A stretch of DNA of 64,000 nt from Gordonia bronchialis DSM 43247 (GTDB lineage: Bacteria > Actinomycetota > Actinomycetes > Mycobacteriales > Mycobacteriaceae): the NCBI RefSeq assembly GCF_000024785.1, contig NC_013441.1:2852001-2916000 (forward strand), read 5' to 3'. Both the position numbers and the translations under genes were made by a program. Numbering within the stretch: the stretch's first letter is position 1; each line of letters starts with the position of its first letter. Below are positions 15,973-23,875 of this stretch, piece by piece. Below the pieces are notes generated by a model, which worked only from the letters and a program-made list of their open reading frames with translations, made no database searches and was not told the DNA's origin.

Positions 15973-16394
15973 TGGCCGACCTGCTGGTCGGCGGGTACCA
16001 GTTCGTCGAGGAGGTTCGCGACGAGTCCGCGGATCTGATCGCGGATGGGGCGGACCGCGTCGATGCCTTGGCCGGCTGGGTCGTCGAGAGCCCAGTCCCG
16101 GTAGCTGACGCCGGGGAACACCGGGCACGCATCGCCACAGCCCATGGTGATCACGACGTCGGAGGATTCGACGGTGTCGGGGGTGAGGATCTTCGGTGAC
16201 TGTGCGGAGATGTCGATACCGACTTCAGCCATCGCCTCGACCGCGGCCGGGTTGATGGAGTCGGCGGGAGCAGATCCGGCGGAGCGGACCTCGACGCTGC
16301 CCTGGCTCAAGGCGGTGAGGAAACCGGCGGCCATCTGCGAGCGGCCAGCGTTGTGGACACACACAAATAGCACCCTAGGTCGAGATGTAGACAT
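15969..16394 (-). CDS. arsC: Arsenate reductase ArsC (LMW-PTP type)
   Basis: Reduces arsenate to arsenite, probably with a thiol such as mycothiol. 141 residues with P-loop FVCVHNAGRSQMA, conserved VRSAGSAPA and INPAAVEAM, and the catalytic loop CGDACPVFPG with DWALDDPAGQ. ATG 16394 starts the protein at MSTSRPRVLF. It lies 41 bases downstream of a longer arsC and likely shares its transcript. Confidence 0.92.
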   Translation of the reverse strand: MSTSRPRVLFVCVHNAGRSQMAAGFLTALSQGSVEVRSAGSAPADSINPAAVEAMAEVGIDISAQSPKILTPDTVESSDVVITMGCGDACPVFPGVSYRDWALDDPAGQGIDAVRPIRDQIRGLVANLLDELVPADQQVGQ

Positions 16395-16435
16395 GAGACA
16401 CAAGCCCTTTCAGCTGTGAAGGAACATCAGATACG

Positions 16436-17119
16436 TCACACACGTTCGGTGGTGAGTTCGGTGAGAAGACCACGAACTCGGGCGTCAAGATCGTCGCGGA
16501 TCGCGCGAACCTCGTCGAGGGGACGGCCCTGGGGGTCCGCGACCGTCCAGTCCAGATAGCGTTTGCCGGGATAGATCGGACACGCGTCGCCGCAACCCAT
16601 GGCTACGACCACGTCGGCGGCGGCGACTACATCGTCGGTGAGCGGTTTGGGGTACTGCGTGCCCATGTCGACGCCGATCTCGGTCATTGCTTCGACGACG
16701 GTCGGGTTGATCGAGTGCGCGGGGGCTGACCCGGCGGAGCGCACGTGTACCCGCCCGGCGGCGTGGTGGGTCAACAATCCGGCGGCCATCTGTGAGCGGC
16801 CGGCGTTCTGGACGCAGACGAACAGAACTTCGGGCACATCCTTGGGCACCGATCCATCGGACTGGGCCAGGGCGCGTAACCGATCAGCCGCGAACCTGCC
16901 CGCCAAGGTCGTCAGGTGCGCATGCACCCGGGAGGTGCGCCGTAAGGCGGTGTAGGACTCGAACACACAGCGTTCCACCGTCTGGCGAGACACCACCCCC
17001 TCATACTTGGCGGCCAGGTCAGCGGCGGTACGGGCGAGCACGGCATGGGGCATCAACAGTTCGGGCTGCGCGCGGTGTTCACTGCGACTTAGCTGCTCGT
17101 CCAACAGATCCTCAGGCAT
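16436..17119 (-). CDS. arsC: Arsenate reductase ArsC with N-terminal helical domain
   Basis: 227 residues. About 80 N-terminal residues (LLDEQLSRSEHRAQ..., VVSRQTVERCVFESYTAL..., HLTTLAGRFAADRL) form the three-helix domain seen in mycobacterial ArsC proteins. The LMW-PTP domain follows with FVCVQNAGRSQMA, CGDACPIYPGKRYLDW and DPQGRPLDEVR. The start at 17119 overlaps the acr3 stop by 8 bases, so it is part of the ars operon. Confidence 0.92.
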   Translation of the reverse strand: MPEDLLDEQLSRSEHRAQPELLMPHAVLARTAADLAAKYEGVVSRQTVERCVFESYTALRRTSRVHAHLTTLAGRFAADRLRALAQSDGSVPKDVPEVLFVCVQNAGRSQMAAGLLTHHAAGRVHVRSAGSAPAHSINPTVVEAMTEIGVDMGTQYPKPLTDDVVAAADVVVAMGCGDACPIYPGKRYLDWTVADPQGRPLDEVRAIRDDLDARVRGLLTELTTERV

Positions 17120-18215
17120 CGCGAGCCGGCTCCTTCGACACATCCGGGCTGGAGGCAGTGGTTGGGGTGGTGAAGCGTTTCCGCAGTGCCAGGGACACGT
17201 ACACGAGGGCGACGAGGACGGGGACCTCGATGAGTGGTCCGATGACTCCGGCCAGGGCCTGGCCGGATGTTGCACCGTAGGTGGCGATCGCGACGGCGAT
17301 GGCGAGCTCGAAGTTGTTGCCCGCGGCGGTGAACGCCAGCGTGGTGGTTCGCGCATACCCCAGCCCCATCGCGGCCCCGAGCACGAACCCACCGCCCCAC
17401 ATCACCGCGAAGTAGATCAGCAGCGGCAGAGCGATCCGCACGACGTCCCACGGCTGCGACGTGATCTGCTCACCTTGCAACGCGAACAGGATGACGATGG
17501 TGAACAGCAACCCGTAAAGGGCCCACGGCCCGAGACGCGGCAGGAACGAGGACTCGTACCAGTCGCGGCCTTTGGTTCGCTCGCCGATGCGGCGGGTGAG
17601 GAAGCCTGCGACCAGGGGTATACCGAGGAAGATCAGCACCGACTTCGCGATCTGCCACGGCGAGGTGTCGATGGTGGTCTGCTCCAGGCCCAGCCATCCG
17701 GGCAACACCGAGAGGTAGAACCAACCCAGCACGGCGAACATGACCACCTGGAACACCGAGTTCAGTGCGACGAGAACAGCAGCGGCTTCGCGGTCGCCGC
17801 ACGCCAGGTCGTTCCAGATGATGACCATCGCGATGCATCGGGCCAGGCCGACGATGATCAGTCCGGTCCGGTACTCCGGCAGATCCGGGAGCAGGAGCCA
17901 GGCCAGCGCGAACATCAACGCCGGTCCGATGATCCAGTTCAACGCCAACGACCCGAGTAGCAGGCGACGATCACCGGTGACCGAGTCGAGTCGGTCGTAG
18001 CGCACCTTGGCCAGCACCGGATACATCATGATCAGCAATCCGAGGGCGATCGGCAGCGAGATGCCGTCGAGCTCGACCGCCGCCAAAGTGTCACCCAGGC
18101 CGGGGACGACTCGACCGAGCAGCAGTCCGGCGACCATCGCGGCGCCGATCCACACCGGCAGAAACCGGTCCAGCGTCGACAACTTGCCCGCGACCGCGGT
18201 GTCGGTGGCGGTCAC
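17112..18215 (-). CDS. acr3: ACR3-type arsenite efflux permease
   Basis: 367-residue, ten-helix transporter exporting arsenite. Family blocks: LIMMYPVLAKVRYD, FMLALAWLLL-like helix 3, GLARCIAMVIIWNDLACGD (conserved Cys used by ACR3 antiporters), LFALQGEQI and TAAGNNFELAIAVAIATYG. GTG start overlaps the arsR stop (GTGA). It is intact, in contrast to the second acr3 copy at 25042. Confidence 0.95.
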   Translation of the reverse strand: MTATDTAVAGKLSTLDRFLPVWIGAAMVAGLLLGRVVPGLGDTLAAVELDGISLPIALGLLIMMYPVLAKVRYDRLDSVTGDRRLLLGSLALNWIIGPALMFALAWLLLPDLPEYRTGLIIVGLARCIAMVIIWNDLACGDREAAAVLVALNSVFQVVMFAVLGWFYLSVLPGWLGLEQTTIDTSPWQIAKSVLIFLGIPLVAGFLTRRIGERTKGRDWYESSFLPRLGPWALYGLLFTIVILFALQGEQITSQPWDVVRIALPLLIYFAVMWGGGFVLGAAMGLGYARTTTLAFTAAGNNFELAIAVAIATYGATSGQALAGVIGPLIEVPVLVALVYVSLALRKRFTTPTTASSPDVSKEPARDA

Positions 18216-18574
18216 TGGTCGGCCTCACACGACCGCGTTTCCCCCACGACCGTGGCGAGATCGCCCAGCAGGCCCGACAGTTGTTGCAGCGCTTCGGTGT
18301 TCACCCGGTAGTACACCCAGGTCGCGCGGCGCTCGCTGGTCACCAGACCCGCCTGGCGCAGCACCTTCAGATGGTGCGAGATCGTCGGCTGCGACAGCTC
18401 GAACGGCCCGGAGATGTCGCACACGCACGCCTCGCCGCCCGGATGCGCAGCGACCTCCGACAGCAACCGCAGTCGAACCGGATCAGCGAGTGCCTTCAAC
18501 AGTGGGGTGACAGCCCCGGTCTCGTCGCTACTGAGGCCGCGGCCGGGTGGCAGCAGGAGATTCTTATTCGACAC
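18212..18574 (-). CDS. arsR: ArsR arsenite-responsive repressor
   Basis: 120 residues with HTH ELSQPTISHHLKVLRQAGLV and the arsenite-binding type motif ACVCDI just before it, as in classical ArsR. Start GTG 18574. It heads the operon arsR-acr3-arsC-arsC-arsC-like on the minus strand. A 12-bp palindrome lies 3 bases upstream of the start. Confidence 0.94.
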   Translation of the reverse strand: MSNKNLLLPPGRGLSSDETGAVTPLLKALADPVRLRLLSEVAAHPGGEACVCDISGPFELSQPTISHHLKVLRQAGLVTSERRATWVYYRVNTEALQQLSGLLGDLATVVGETRSCEADQ

Positions 18575-18576
18575 GC

Positions 18577-18588
18577 GTCAATATTGAC
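18577..18588. promoter_or_regulatory. ArsR operator, perfect 12-bp palindrome
   Basis: GTCAATATTGAC lies immediately upstream of the arsR GTG, with ACACGTCGA beyond it. A related GTCAATATAGAG half is found at 24661 before the second arsR. Position implies autoregulation of the ars operon. Confidence 0.75.
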
Positions 18589-18730
18589 ACACGTCGATGC
18601 AGGCGACAAGGTGGCCGACCTGGAAGCAGGCTTGCGCTTTCGCGTTGGTGTCCACGACAAGCAACCGGTTGGGCTCCGATCGAACCGCCATCCTCGGGTC
18701 AGCTCACGTGCCGCATTCAACGCTCAGACG

Positions 18731-19507
18731 GTGGCTGTTAATGAACCTATCGACCCTGTCGTCCGGCTAGCTATCTCGCAGTGGCCTGATGATGCACCCC
18801 GCGGAGCGGTCTCAACATTCTGCGTCGAACACGGAATTTCTCGAAAGTCGTTCTACGAGCTGCGTAAACGCGCCAAAGTCGAGGGGCCCGCGGCAGCCCT
18901 CGAACCGCGGACCCGCCGCCCAAAGTCGAGCCCGTCAGCGCTCAGGGACGAGGTCAAGTCACAAGCGGTGGCGGTGCGCGCCGCCTTGGAAAGGTCGGGT
19001 CTGGACCACGGACCGATCAGCGTGCACGACAAGATGCGGTCGATGGGCATGGCACAGGTCCCCTCGACAGCATCGCTGGCCCGCATCTTCCGCGATGCCG
19101 GAGTAGCCCGGCGTGAACCGAAAAAGAAGCCCCGCTCGGCGTGGCGGCGGTTCGTCTATCCCGCACCGAATGCGTGCTGGCAACTCGACGGCACCGAATA
19201 CGTTCTGACCGGCGGACGTACGTGCGTCATCCTGCAACTGATCGACGATCACTCTCGCTACGCCGTGGGCTCCCACGTGGCCGCCGGTGAGACCTCCGAC
19301 GCCGCGATCGCGGTGTTCGACAAGGCGGTGACCGCTCACGGCGTGCCCCAGCGACTCCTCACCGACAACGGGCCCGCTTTCAACCCCTCACGCCGCGGCC
19401 GCATCGGTCAACTCGTCGAACACGCCCACGCGCTCGGAGTCGAAACAATCACCGGCAAGCACGCAGCGATCGAGTATGCAGGGCTACGTCCCGCGATCGA
19501 CACCTGA
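18731..19507 (+). pseudogene. IS481-family transposase, 3'-truncated
   Basis: HTH region (VSTFCVEHGISRKSFYELRK) then an integrase-core domain with CWQLDGTEYVL (D) and LLTDNGPAF (D). The frame leaves family sequence after GVETITGK, where KPYKPTTQGKNER-type sequence with the catalytic Glu should follow. Instead it runs into DNA resembling the tspO-like upstream region, then stops. It cannot transpose. A frame extension back to 18281 is antisense to arsR and rejected. Confidence 0.88.
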
Positions 19508-19590
19508 ACGCACTGGCCGTCATCGCGAACACATCGACGGACACGCAGACGACGACCCGACTACCCCATTCGCTCGCGTGAACGACAATC
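19478..19590 (+). repeat. Diverged duplicate of the TspO-like gene start
   Basis: This block resembles about 21022-21130: both contain CAGGG, GTCCCGCGAxCGACA, CTGAACG, and the frame VIANTSTDTxTxTRxPxSLA (IANTSTDT is identical). The left copy soon loses the frame (LPHSLA then TGA). It truncates the IS481 transposase and, with the intact copy, brackets the MNT/HEPN module as direct repeats. Confidence 0.75.
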
Positions 19591-19663
19591 TACATCGGCC
19601 GTCTGCGTCGGCTCCTCGACCCCATCATCATCGCTCCGGTCCCAGAAGCGCCAACAGCGCGCG

Positions 19664-20050
19664 CTACCCGCGACTGGCTAGCGCCAGTCTGGCTGCCTCA
19701 ACTAGGTGTTGCGCTGCACGGGTCATCCGCTTGAGCTCCGCAGAAGTTAAGTGCTGATGCGTATACGCAGCCTTGTTCTTCAGATTCAGCAGCGTGTTCA
19801 GATGTCGCTCGGACCCACTGTCCGCACGCTTCAGCAGGGCCGCCGCCTCGGCGTGGTTCCCGGTGTTGGAATGCACGCCGAGGCGAAGGCAGCAGATTAC
19901 GTCCGAGGCTGCGACGCCGGCATCGACATACAGGTCCCCAGCGGCGTTGGGCATCTCATCTCCGAGGTGGCCCGCAGCATCGAAGAACTCATTCGCCTTC
20001 GACATCCGCCCAGCGATGATCACGGCGTCACATGTGCGCTGCGACGCCAT
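19664..20050 (-). CDS. HEPN-domain protein (putative toxin partner)
   Basis: 128 residues, mostly helical. HEPN-type signature region LLNLKNKAAYTHQHLTSAEL near the C-terminus, but the classic R-X4-H RNase motif is not clear, so toxicity is uncertain. ATG 20050 overlaps the stop of the upstream nucleotidyltransferase (TGATG). Adjacent MNT and HEPN genes form type VII toxin-antitoxin pairs in which the MNT protein modifies the HEPN protein. Confidence 0.78.
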   Translation of the reverse strand: MASQRTCDAVIIAGRMSKANEFFDAAGHLGDEMPNAAGDLYVDAGVAASDVICCLRLGVHSNTGNHAEAAALLKRADSGSERHLNTLLNLKNKAAYTHQHLTSAELKRMTRAAQHLVEAARLALASRG

Positions 20051-20712
20051 CAGAACCTCCCCGAGGCCTGGCGCAGCTGTGCGTTGAACCAAGACCGCGT
20101 TCCCGCCACGGTGAGGCCGTGCTTCGCCACGTCCAGAAGCAGAGGTTCTCCGGCGGCGGCCGCGGCGCGAAACTCGTCCGCACCGTACTCAACTATGCGA
20201 CCGTCGTTGCCGGTCCACGCAGTAATACGTCTGGCAACCTCGGTCGCGCGCTGCTCCCACAAATCACTGGCCTCGTGGTCCGAATCGCTGCGCACCAGAA
20301 TCAGGTCGATGTCGCTATCGAGCCGCATATGCCCTGTCGCTGCCGACCCGAACACCGCGGCGTAGCGCAACGTTTCACCCCACTCGTGGAGATGCACTTC
20401 GAGGCGGTTCAGAAACTCGGCGTTGAGCCGCGCCAGCGCCATGATCGGCTCTGCAGCAAGGTGTTCGGTGTTGAGGCGATAGGTGTTTGTCCGACCCACC
20501 TGGTCGTGCAACACCACGCCCTGGATGGCGAGTCGATTGAGGACCTTGCGGATCCCTTCAGCCGATACCGTGGTCAGGATGCGATGGACCTGGCTGATCG
20601 TGAATGTAGCGTCTGCGGACGCCAAGACCGCGAGTACATCTCCGTCCAGGGTCGGCGTTACCGTGCCCAACGGCTTGTTCAATTGCACGACCGACAACCC
20701 CTCTCCCGGCAA
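20050..20712 (-). CDS. Winged-helix plus MNT nucleotidyltransferase (antitoxin)
   Basis: 220 residues. The N-terminal 70-80 residues are a winged helix (ISQVHRILTTVSAEGIRKVLN ... GVVLHDQVGR). Then a minimal nucleotidyltransferase with FGSAATGHMRLDSDIDLILV (GS and DxD) that would AMPylate the HEPN partner, and a C-terminal helical tail. TTG at 20712 is the longest start; a TTG or GTG 5-8 codons later is possible. The HTH domain and the upstream 22-bp palindrome suggest it is its own repressor. Confidence 0.83.
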   Translation of the reverse strand: MPGEGLSVVQLNKPLGTVTPTLDGDVLAVLASADATFTISQVHRILTTVSAEGIRKVLNRLAIQGVVLHDQVGRTNTYRLNTEHLAAEPIMALARLNAEFLNRLEVHLHEWGETLRYAAVFGSAATGHMRLDSDIDLILVRSDSDHEASDLWEQRATEVARRITAWTGNDGRIVEYGADEFRAAAAAGEPLLLDVAKHGLTVAGTRSWFNAQLRQASGRF

Positions 20713-20724
20713 CTAAAGTTGGAG

Positions 20725-20746
20725 TAGTACCACTATAGTGGTACTA
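20725..20746. promoter_or_regulatory. 22-bp perfect palindrome, likely operator of the MNT/HEPN pair
   Basis: TAGTACCACTA is followed directly by its reverse complement TAGTGGTACTA. It lies 13 bases upstream of the wHTH-MNT start and between it and the plus-strand genes. A perfect dyad with no spacer is a strong protein-binding site candidate. Confidence 0.8.
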
Positions 20747-20754
20747 GGTTTGGA

Positions 20755-21048
20755 TTGGCCACAATGTCGTGCGGAAGCCGGTACGGAGGAAGCTCAGAGG
20801 GTGTTCGTACGAGGCCTGCGACGACCGCAATCTGCTCCCCCGCATCCGACGTCGGTTTGACGGCGCCATGCCCGGGGTACACGGCCCGTGTGACGAGCAA
20901 AGAGACAGACCCCCACACCGAGAACGTCGGCACCAGCCCCGAGGGTGTCGAGTCCGACGTACAGTCCGATCCTGCCGAAGGCGAGCAGTCCGGCGACTGG
21001 TCCGGCGAGGGCGGTGCCACCCCGCAGGGTCCCGCGACCGACAACTGA
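20755..21048 (+). CDS. Hypothetical protein (97 aa) upstream of TspO-like gene
   Basis: Acidic C-terminal half (KETDPHTENVGTSPEGVESD...). It ends PATDN-stop five bases before the next gene's GTG, and the duplicate block at 19478 keeps a matching stop (PAIDT). That conservation of the terminus mildly supports a real gene. Start codon TTG is weak and no domain is recognised. Confidence 0.35.
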   Translation: MATMSCGSRYGGSSEGVRTRPATTAICSPASDVGLTAPCPGYTARVTSKETDPHTENVGTSPEGVESDVQSDPAEGEQSGDWSGEGGATPQGPATDN

Positions 21049-21053
21049 ACGGA

Positions 21054-21842
21054 GTGGCCGCTATCGCGAACACATCGACGGACACGCGAACGTCAACACG
21101 AATACCCCGTTCGCTCGCGTGGACGGCACTTGTCTTATCGGTCCTCCAGGTACTGGCACCTGTCATCCCCTTTTCCGGCTTTGGCGCTCGGCCCAACGAG
21201 GCAACGGTGGACTTTCTGATCACCCCGAGCGGATACACCTTCTCGATCTGGTCGGTGATCTATGTCCTCTCCATCGTTGTGTGCGTGGCGTTGGTCGCCC
21301 ACCACCAAACCGGTGTGCAGGCCGGCACCAGGATCGTCGTCGACTTGTCGATCGCTTTTGCGGGAGCGACGACCTGGATCCTGTTCTCCGCAGCGGAATG
21401 GACGTGGATCACCTCGATCGTCCTCACCGTGATGACGCTGGTCCTACTCGACGCCGCTCGGCTCGCCGCCGGCCCCGACGATGCCTCTGGTCACAGCATG
21501 ATCCGTACACTGGTACGCGTCCTGATCGGCATCTATGCAGCGAGGGCTACGGCAGCGGTCTTCCAGAACTGGGCGTCGGACATCGGTACCGCCGGCGCCG
21601 ATCCCACCGCGCTCGGATGGCAACTCACCATCCTCATACTCGACGCAATCGTGGGAATCGTCGTCACCGGCCTCGTCGGCGCACCGCTGCCGTTCTATCC
21701 CCTGACGCTGATCTGGGCGTTGACAGGCATCGTCGTCGCCGGGTGGTCGGTGACGATCGAGGTGGTGATCGCCTGCCTTGTCGCGATCGTTCTGGTCATA
21801 GCCGCGTACCTAGCGTCGAGGAATCGAACCGCACTCGTTTGA
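21054..21842 (+). CDS. TspO/MBR-like multipass membrane protein
   Basis: 262 residues with seven or more hydrophobic segments. Features such as ITPSGYTFSIWSVIYVLSI and FSAAEWTW, with tryptophans at helix ends, match the tryptophan-rich TspO-like membrane proteins common in actinobacteria. Ligand and role are unknown. GTG 21054 with GGAG just before it is preferred; the frame back to 20769 lacks a signal. Its 5' end is duplicated at 19478-19590. Confidence 0.78.
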   Translation: MAAIANTSTDTRTSTRIPRSLAWTALVLSVLQVLAPVIPFSGFGARPNEATVDFLITPSGYTFSIWSVIYVLSIVVCVALVAHHQTGVQAGTRIVVDLSIAFAGATTWILFSAAEWTWITSIVLTVMTLVLLDAARLAAGPDDASGHSMIRTLVRVLIGIYAARATAAVFQNWASDIGTAGADPTALGWQLTILILDAIVGIVVTGLVGAPLPFYPLTLIWALTGIVVAGWSVTIEVVIACLVAIVLVIAAYLASRNRTALV

Positions 21843-22128
21843 CAGTGCGGCTCAATGTGTTTCGCCCGTTCGGACCCGGCTCGTCGAACCAACACCGCAA
21901 CAGATCTCCGACTACCGGGCACAACAGGAGATCGCCCGGCGAACGATCCACATCACCGCGCCCCTGCGCATTCCGGCTACACGGTTCCCTAGCGCGGGCA
22001 ACGGATCGCCGTCGACCTCGACGAGCCTGATGCCCAGATCAGCCGCCGGCCGCCCGGCTCAGCCGGACTCGTCACGGGTGTCACGCCAAGTCCGCGAAGC
22101 GGTCCCCGACCGACGTATTAGGAGAGAT
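21843..22128. other. 286-base gap, nothing recognised
   Basis: No supported gene, palindrome or terminator. The in-frame extension of the ATPase ORF back to 22030 has no start signal. Confidence 0.5.
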
Positions 22129-22665
22129 ATGCATCGACACTCGCGCGCTGTCATACTGTCGGGCTGCTCCGGAGGCGGCAAATCCACTGTGCTGCAACCC
22201 TTGGCAGCGCGCGGATTCGCCACCGTCGCTGAGCCCGGCCGGCGAATCGTTCGCCACGAACTCAGGACCGGCGGAGAGGCGTTACCGTGGCTGGACCCGT
22301 CACATTTCGCTCGGCGCTGCATCCAGCTGGCACGCACGGACCTTGGCGGCCACGACGACAGCCGGTGGCGCTTCTTCGACCGTGGCCTGGTCGACGTCGA
22401 CACCGCGTTGCGGCACCACGAGGGCGTCGGCGCCTGCACGGTCGACGAGCTCAAGAGCTATCACCACCGAGTCTTCCTGACACCGCCCTGGCGAGCGCTC
22501 TACGCCGTTGACGATGAGCGTCAGCTGGGGTTCGCCGAGGCCGTCGACGAATACTCGCGACTTCTCAATGCTTATCGGGGACTCGCTTACACCGTCACCG
22601 TGCTGCCGAAGGTGGATGCCGCCCAGCGCGCCGACATGATCCTCACCGAGTTGGAACTCATCTGA
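22129..22665 (+). CDS. AAA-family ATPase (AAA_28-like P-loop protein)
   Basis: 178 residues with Walker A LSGCSGGGKSTV near the N-terminus, the motif VAEPGRRIVRHE and RWRFFDRGLVDVD, as in small AAA_28/predicted ATP-dependent kinases. The ATG at 22129 follows AGGAGAG. Substrate unknown; a nucleotide or metabolite kinase is possible. It stands alone and faces a convergent VOC gene 34 bases downstream. Confidence 0.82.
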   Translation: MHRHSRAVILSGCSGGGKSTVLQPLAARGFATVAEPGRRIVRHELRTGGEALPWLDPSHFARRCIQLARTDLGGHDDSRWRFFDRGLVDVDTALRHHEGVGACTVDELKSYHHRVFLTPPWRALYAVDDERQLGFAEAVDEYSRLLNAYRGLAYTVTVLPKVDAAQRADMILTELELI

Positions 22666-22699
22666 ATCCGCTCCGTCACCGCACACCGGTGCTCGCATC

Positions 22700-23101
22700 T
22701 CACTGGTAGGCGTCGGCGTACTCCCCCGACGGCGCGATCGGCTGGATCACGTCGAGCAGCACACCATCTGGTGCCGCGACGATGAAGTGACGCTGCCCAA
22801 AATCTTCGCTGCGGATCGGCAGCACGCACTCGACGTCGCCTCGGGACGTGAGCTTGTCGTGCATCGCGTCGACGTCCTCGACCTCGAGGTTCACGATCAC
22901 GCCTTTCGGAAGCGCGCGGTAGTCCCCCGGCACCGTCGGGTGATCGTGGGCAAGGATTGCGAGCTCAAAGGCGTCGAGCCGCAGGCTGACGTACCAATCG
23001 GTTTCGAACGTGGTCTGGAATCCGAGTAGATCCCGGTAGAACCCGGCGGCCGCGCCGACGTCGCTCGACATGAGGACGGGATAGAAGCCGGTAGCAGACA
23101 T
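22700..23101 (-). CDS. VOC-family (glyoxalase/bleomycin resistance fold) protein
   Basis: 133 residues with two beta-alpha-beta-beta-beta modules: FYPVLMSSDVGAAAGFYRDL and VEDVDAMHDKL ... GQRHFIVAAPDGVLLDVIQP. The substrate is unknown; such proteins are often metal-dependent lyases, dioxygenases or antibiotic-binding proteins. ATG at 23101 is set by the divergent operator. It is divergent from a TetR regulator and presumably controlled by it. Confidence 0.88.
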   Translation of the reverse strand: MSATGFYPVLMSSDVGAAAGFYRDLLGFQTTFETDWYVSLRLDAFELAILAHDHPTVPGDYRALPKGVIVNLEVEDVDAMHDKLTSRGDVECVLPIRSEDFGQRHFIVAAPDGVLLDVIQPIAPSGEYADAYQ

Positions 23102-23111
23102 GATTCCTCCG

Positions 23112-23166
23112 TTTACGTACGATGCGTATGTATCGCCGTTCACTATACATACGCAACGTACGTAAA
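23112..23166. promoter_or_regulatory. Long inverted-repeat operator between VOC and tetR genes
   Basis: The left arm 23112-23133 begins TTTACGTACGATGCGTATG. The right arm, 23145-23166, is its reverse complement except one base; the spacer is 11 bases. Each arm contains its own ACGTACG/CGTATG sub-dyads, so two TetR dimers could bind. Confidence 0.85.
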
Positions 23167-23177
23167 GGTAGGTGCTC

Positions 23178-23756
23178 ATGCCCCGCGCCAGTGCCGTCGA
23201 CGCCGCTCGCACCGCCCAGCGGGTTCTCGAGTTCGCGACCGCGCTCTTCGCCGAGAGAGGTTTTCGCGAGGTATCGCTCGCGGACGTGGCGCTGGCCGCC
23301 GGCGTCACTCGCGGAGCGGTCTATCACCACTACGGAAGCAAGGCCAAGCTGTTCGCCGCTGTAGCGGCTCACCTGCAAGCGCGCGTTGCCGAAGCAGTTG
23401 TCGCCGCGGCAGATGCGGCTGGATCGTCGCCGACAGACCAGCTGCGCAGCGGGTCTCACGCCTTCCTGGACGCGATAACGACCGGCGACGCAGTACGGGT
23501 CTTGCTGATCGACGCTCCCGCGGTGATCGGCTGGCAGGAGTGGCGACGCCTCGACGCCCAGAACTCGGCAACACATCTGAGCGACGCCTTGAGCAGTGCG
23601 GGGGTTCCGACCGACCTGCTCGACGCCACAACCGCACAACTCTCCGGAGCGATGAACGAAGCCGCACTCTGGATTGCGCAGGAAGACGACTCCACGCATG
23701 CCCGCGTCCGCTCACACGTCGTCCTCGACCGGCTGATCGATGCCTACCTGACGTAG
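23178..23756 (+). CDS. TetR-family repressor
   Basis: 192 residues. HTH: VSLADVALAAGVTRGAVYHH(Y), preceded by ALFAERGFREV; variable ligand domain follows (WQEWRRLDAQNSATHLSDAL). The ATG at 23178 is 11 bases after the long operator, so it likely represses itself and the divergent VOC gene. The inducer is unknown. Confidence 0.92.
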   Translation: MPRASAVDAARTAQRVLEFATALFAERGFREVSLADVALAAGVTRGAVYHHYGSKAKLFAAVAAHLQARVAEAVVAAADAAGSSPTDQLRSGSHAFLDAITTGDAVRVLLIDAPAVIGWQEWRRLDAQNSATHLSDALSSAGVPTDLLDATTAQLSGAMNEAALWIAQEDDSTHARVRSHVVLDRLIDAYLT

Positions 23757-23875
23757 GTCACGCCATTGCTATGGCGAAGTCAGAGCCTCGAAACACCCGA
23801 CGATACAACCTGTTCCGCATGCCCGAGCTCACGGCGCGATCAGCACGAAGTCGACCGAAGACGATCCGGCATCTG

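Noticed and set aside
17007..17960. Plus-strand frame of 317 codons across acr3
   Set aside because: Polar, repeat-rich antisense of the intact acr3 gene. The similar minus-strand frame at 24949-25752 is the same kind of shadow of the second acr3.
18281..18730. N-terminal extension of the IS481 transposase ORF
   Set aside because: Antisense to arsR and its promoter; transposase similarity starts only after about 18731.
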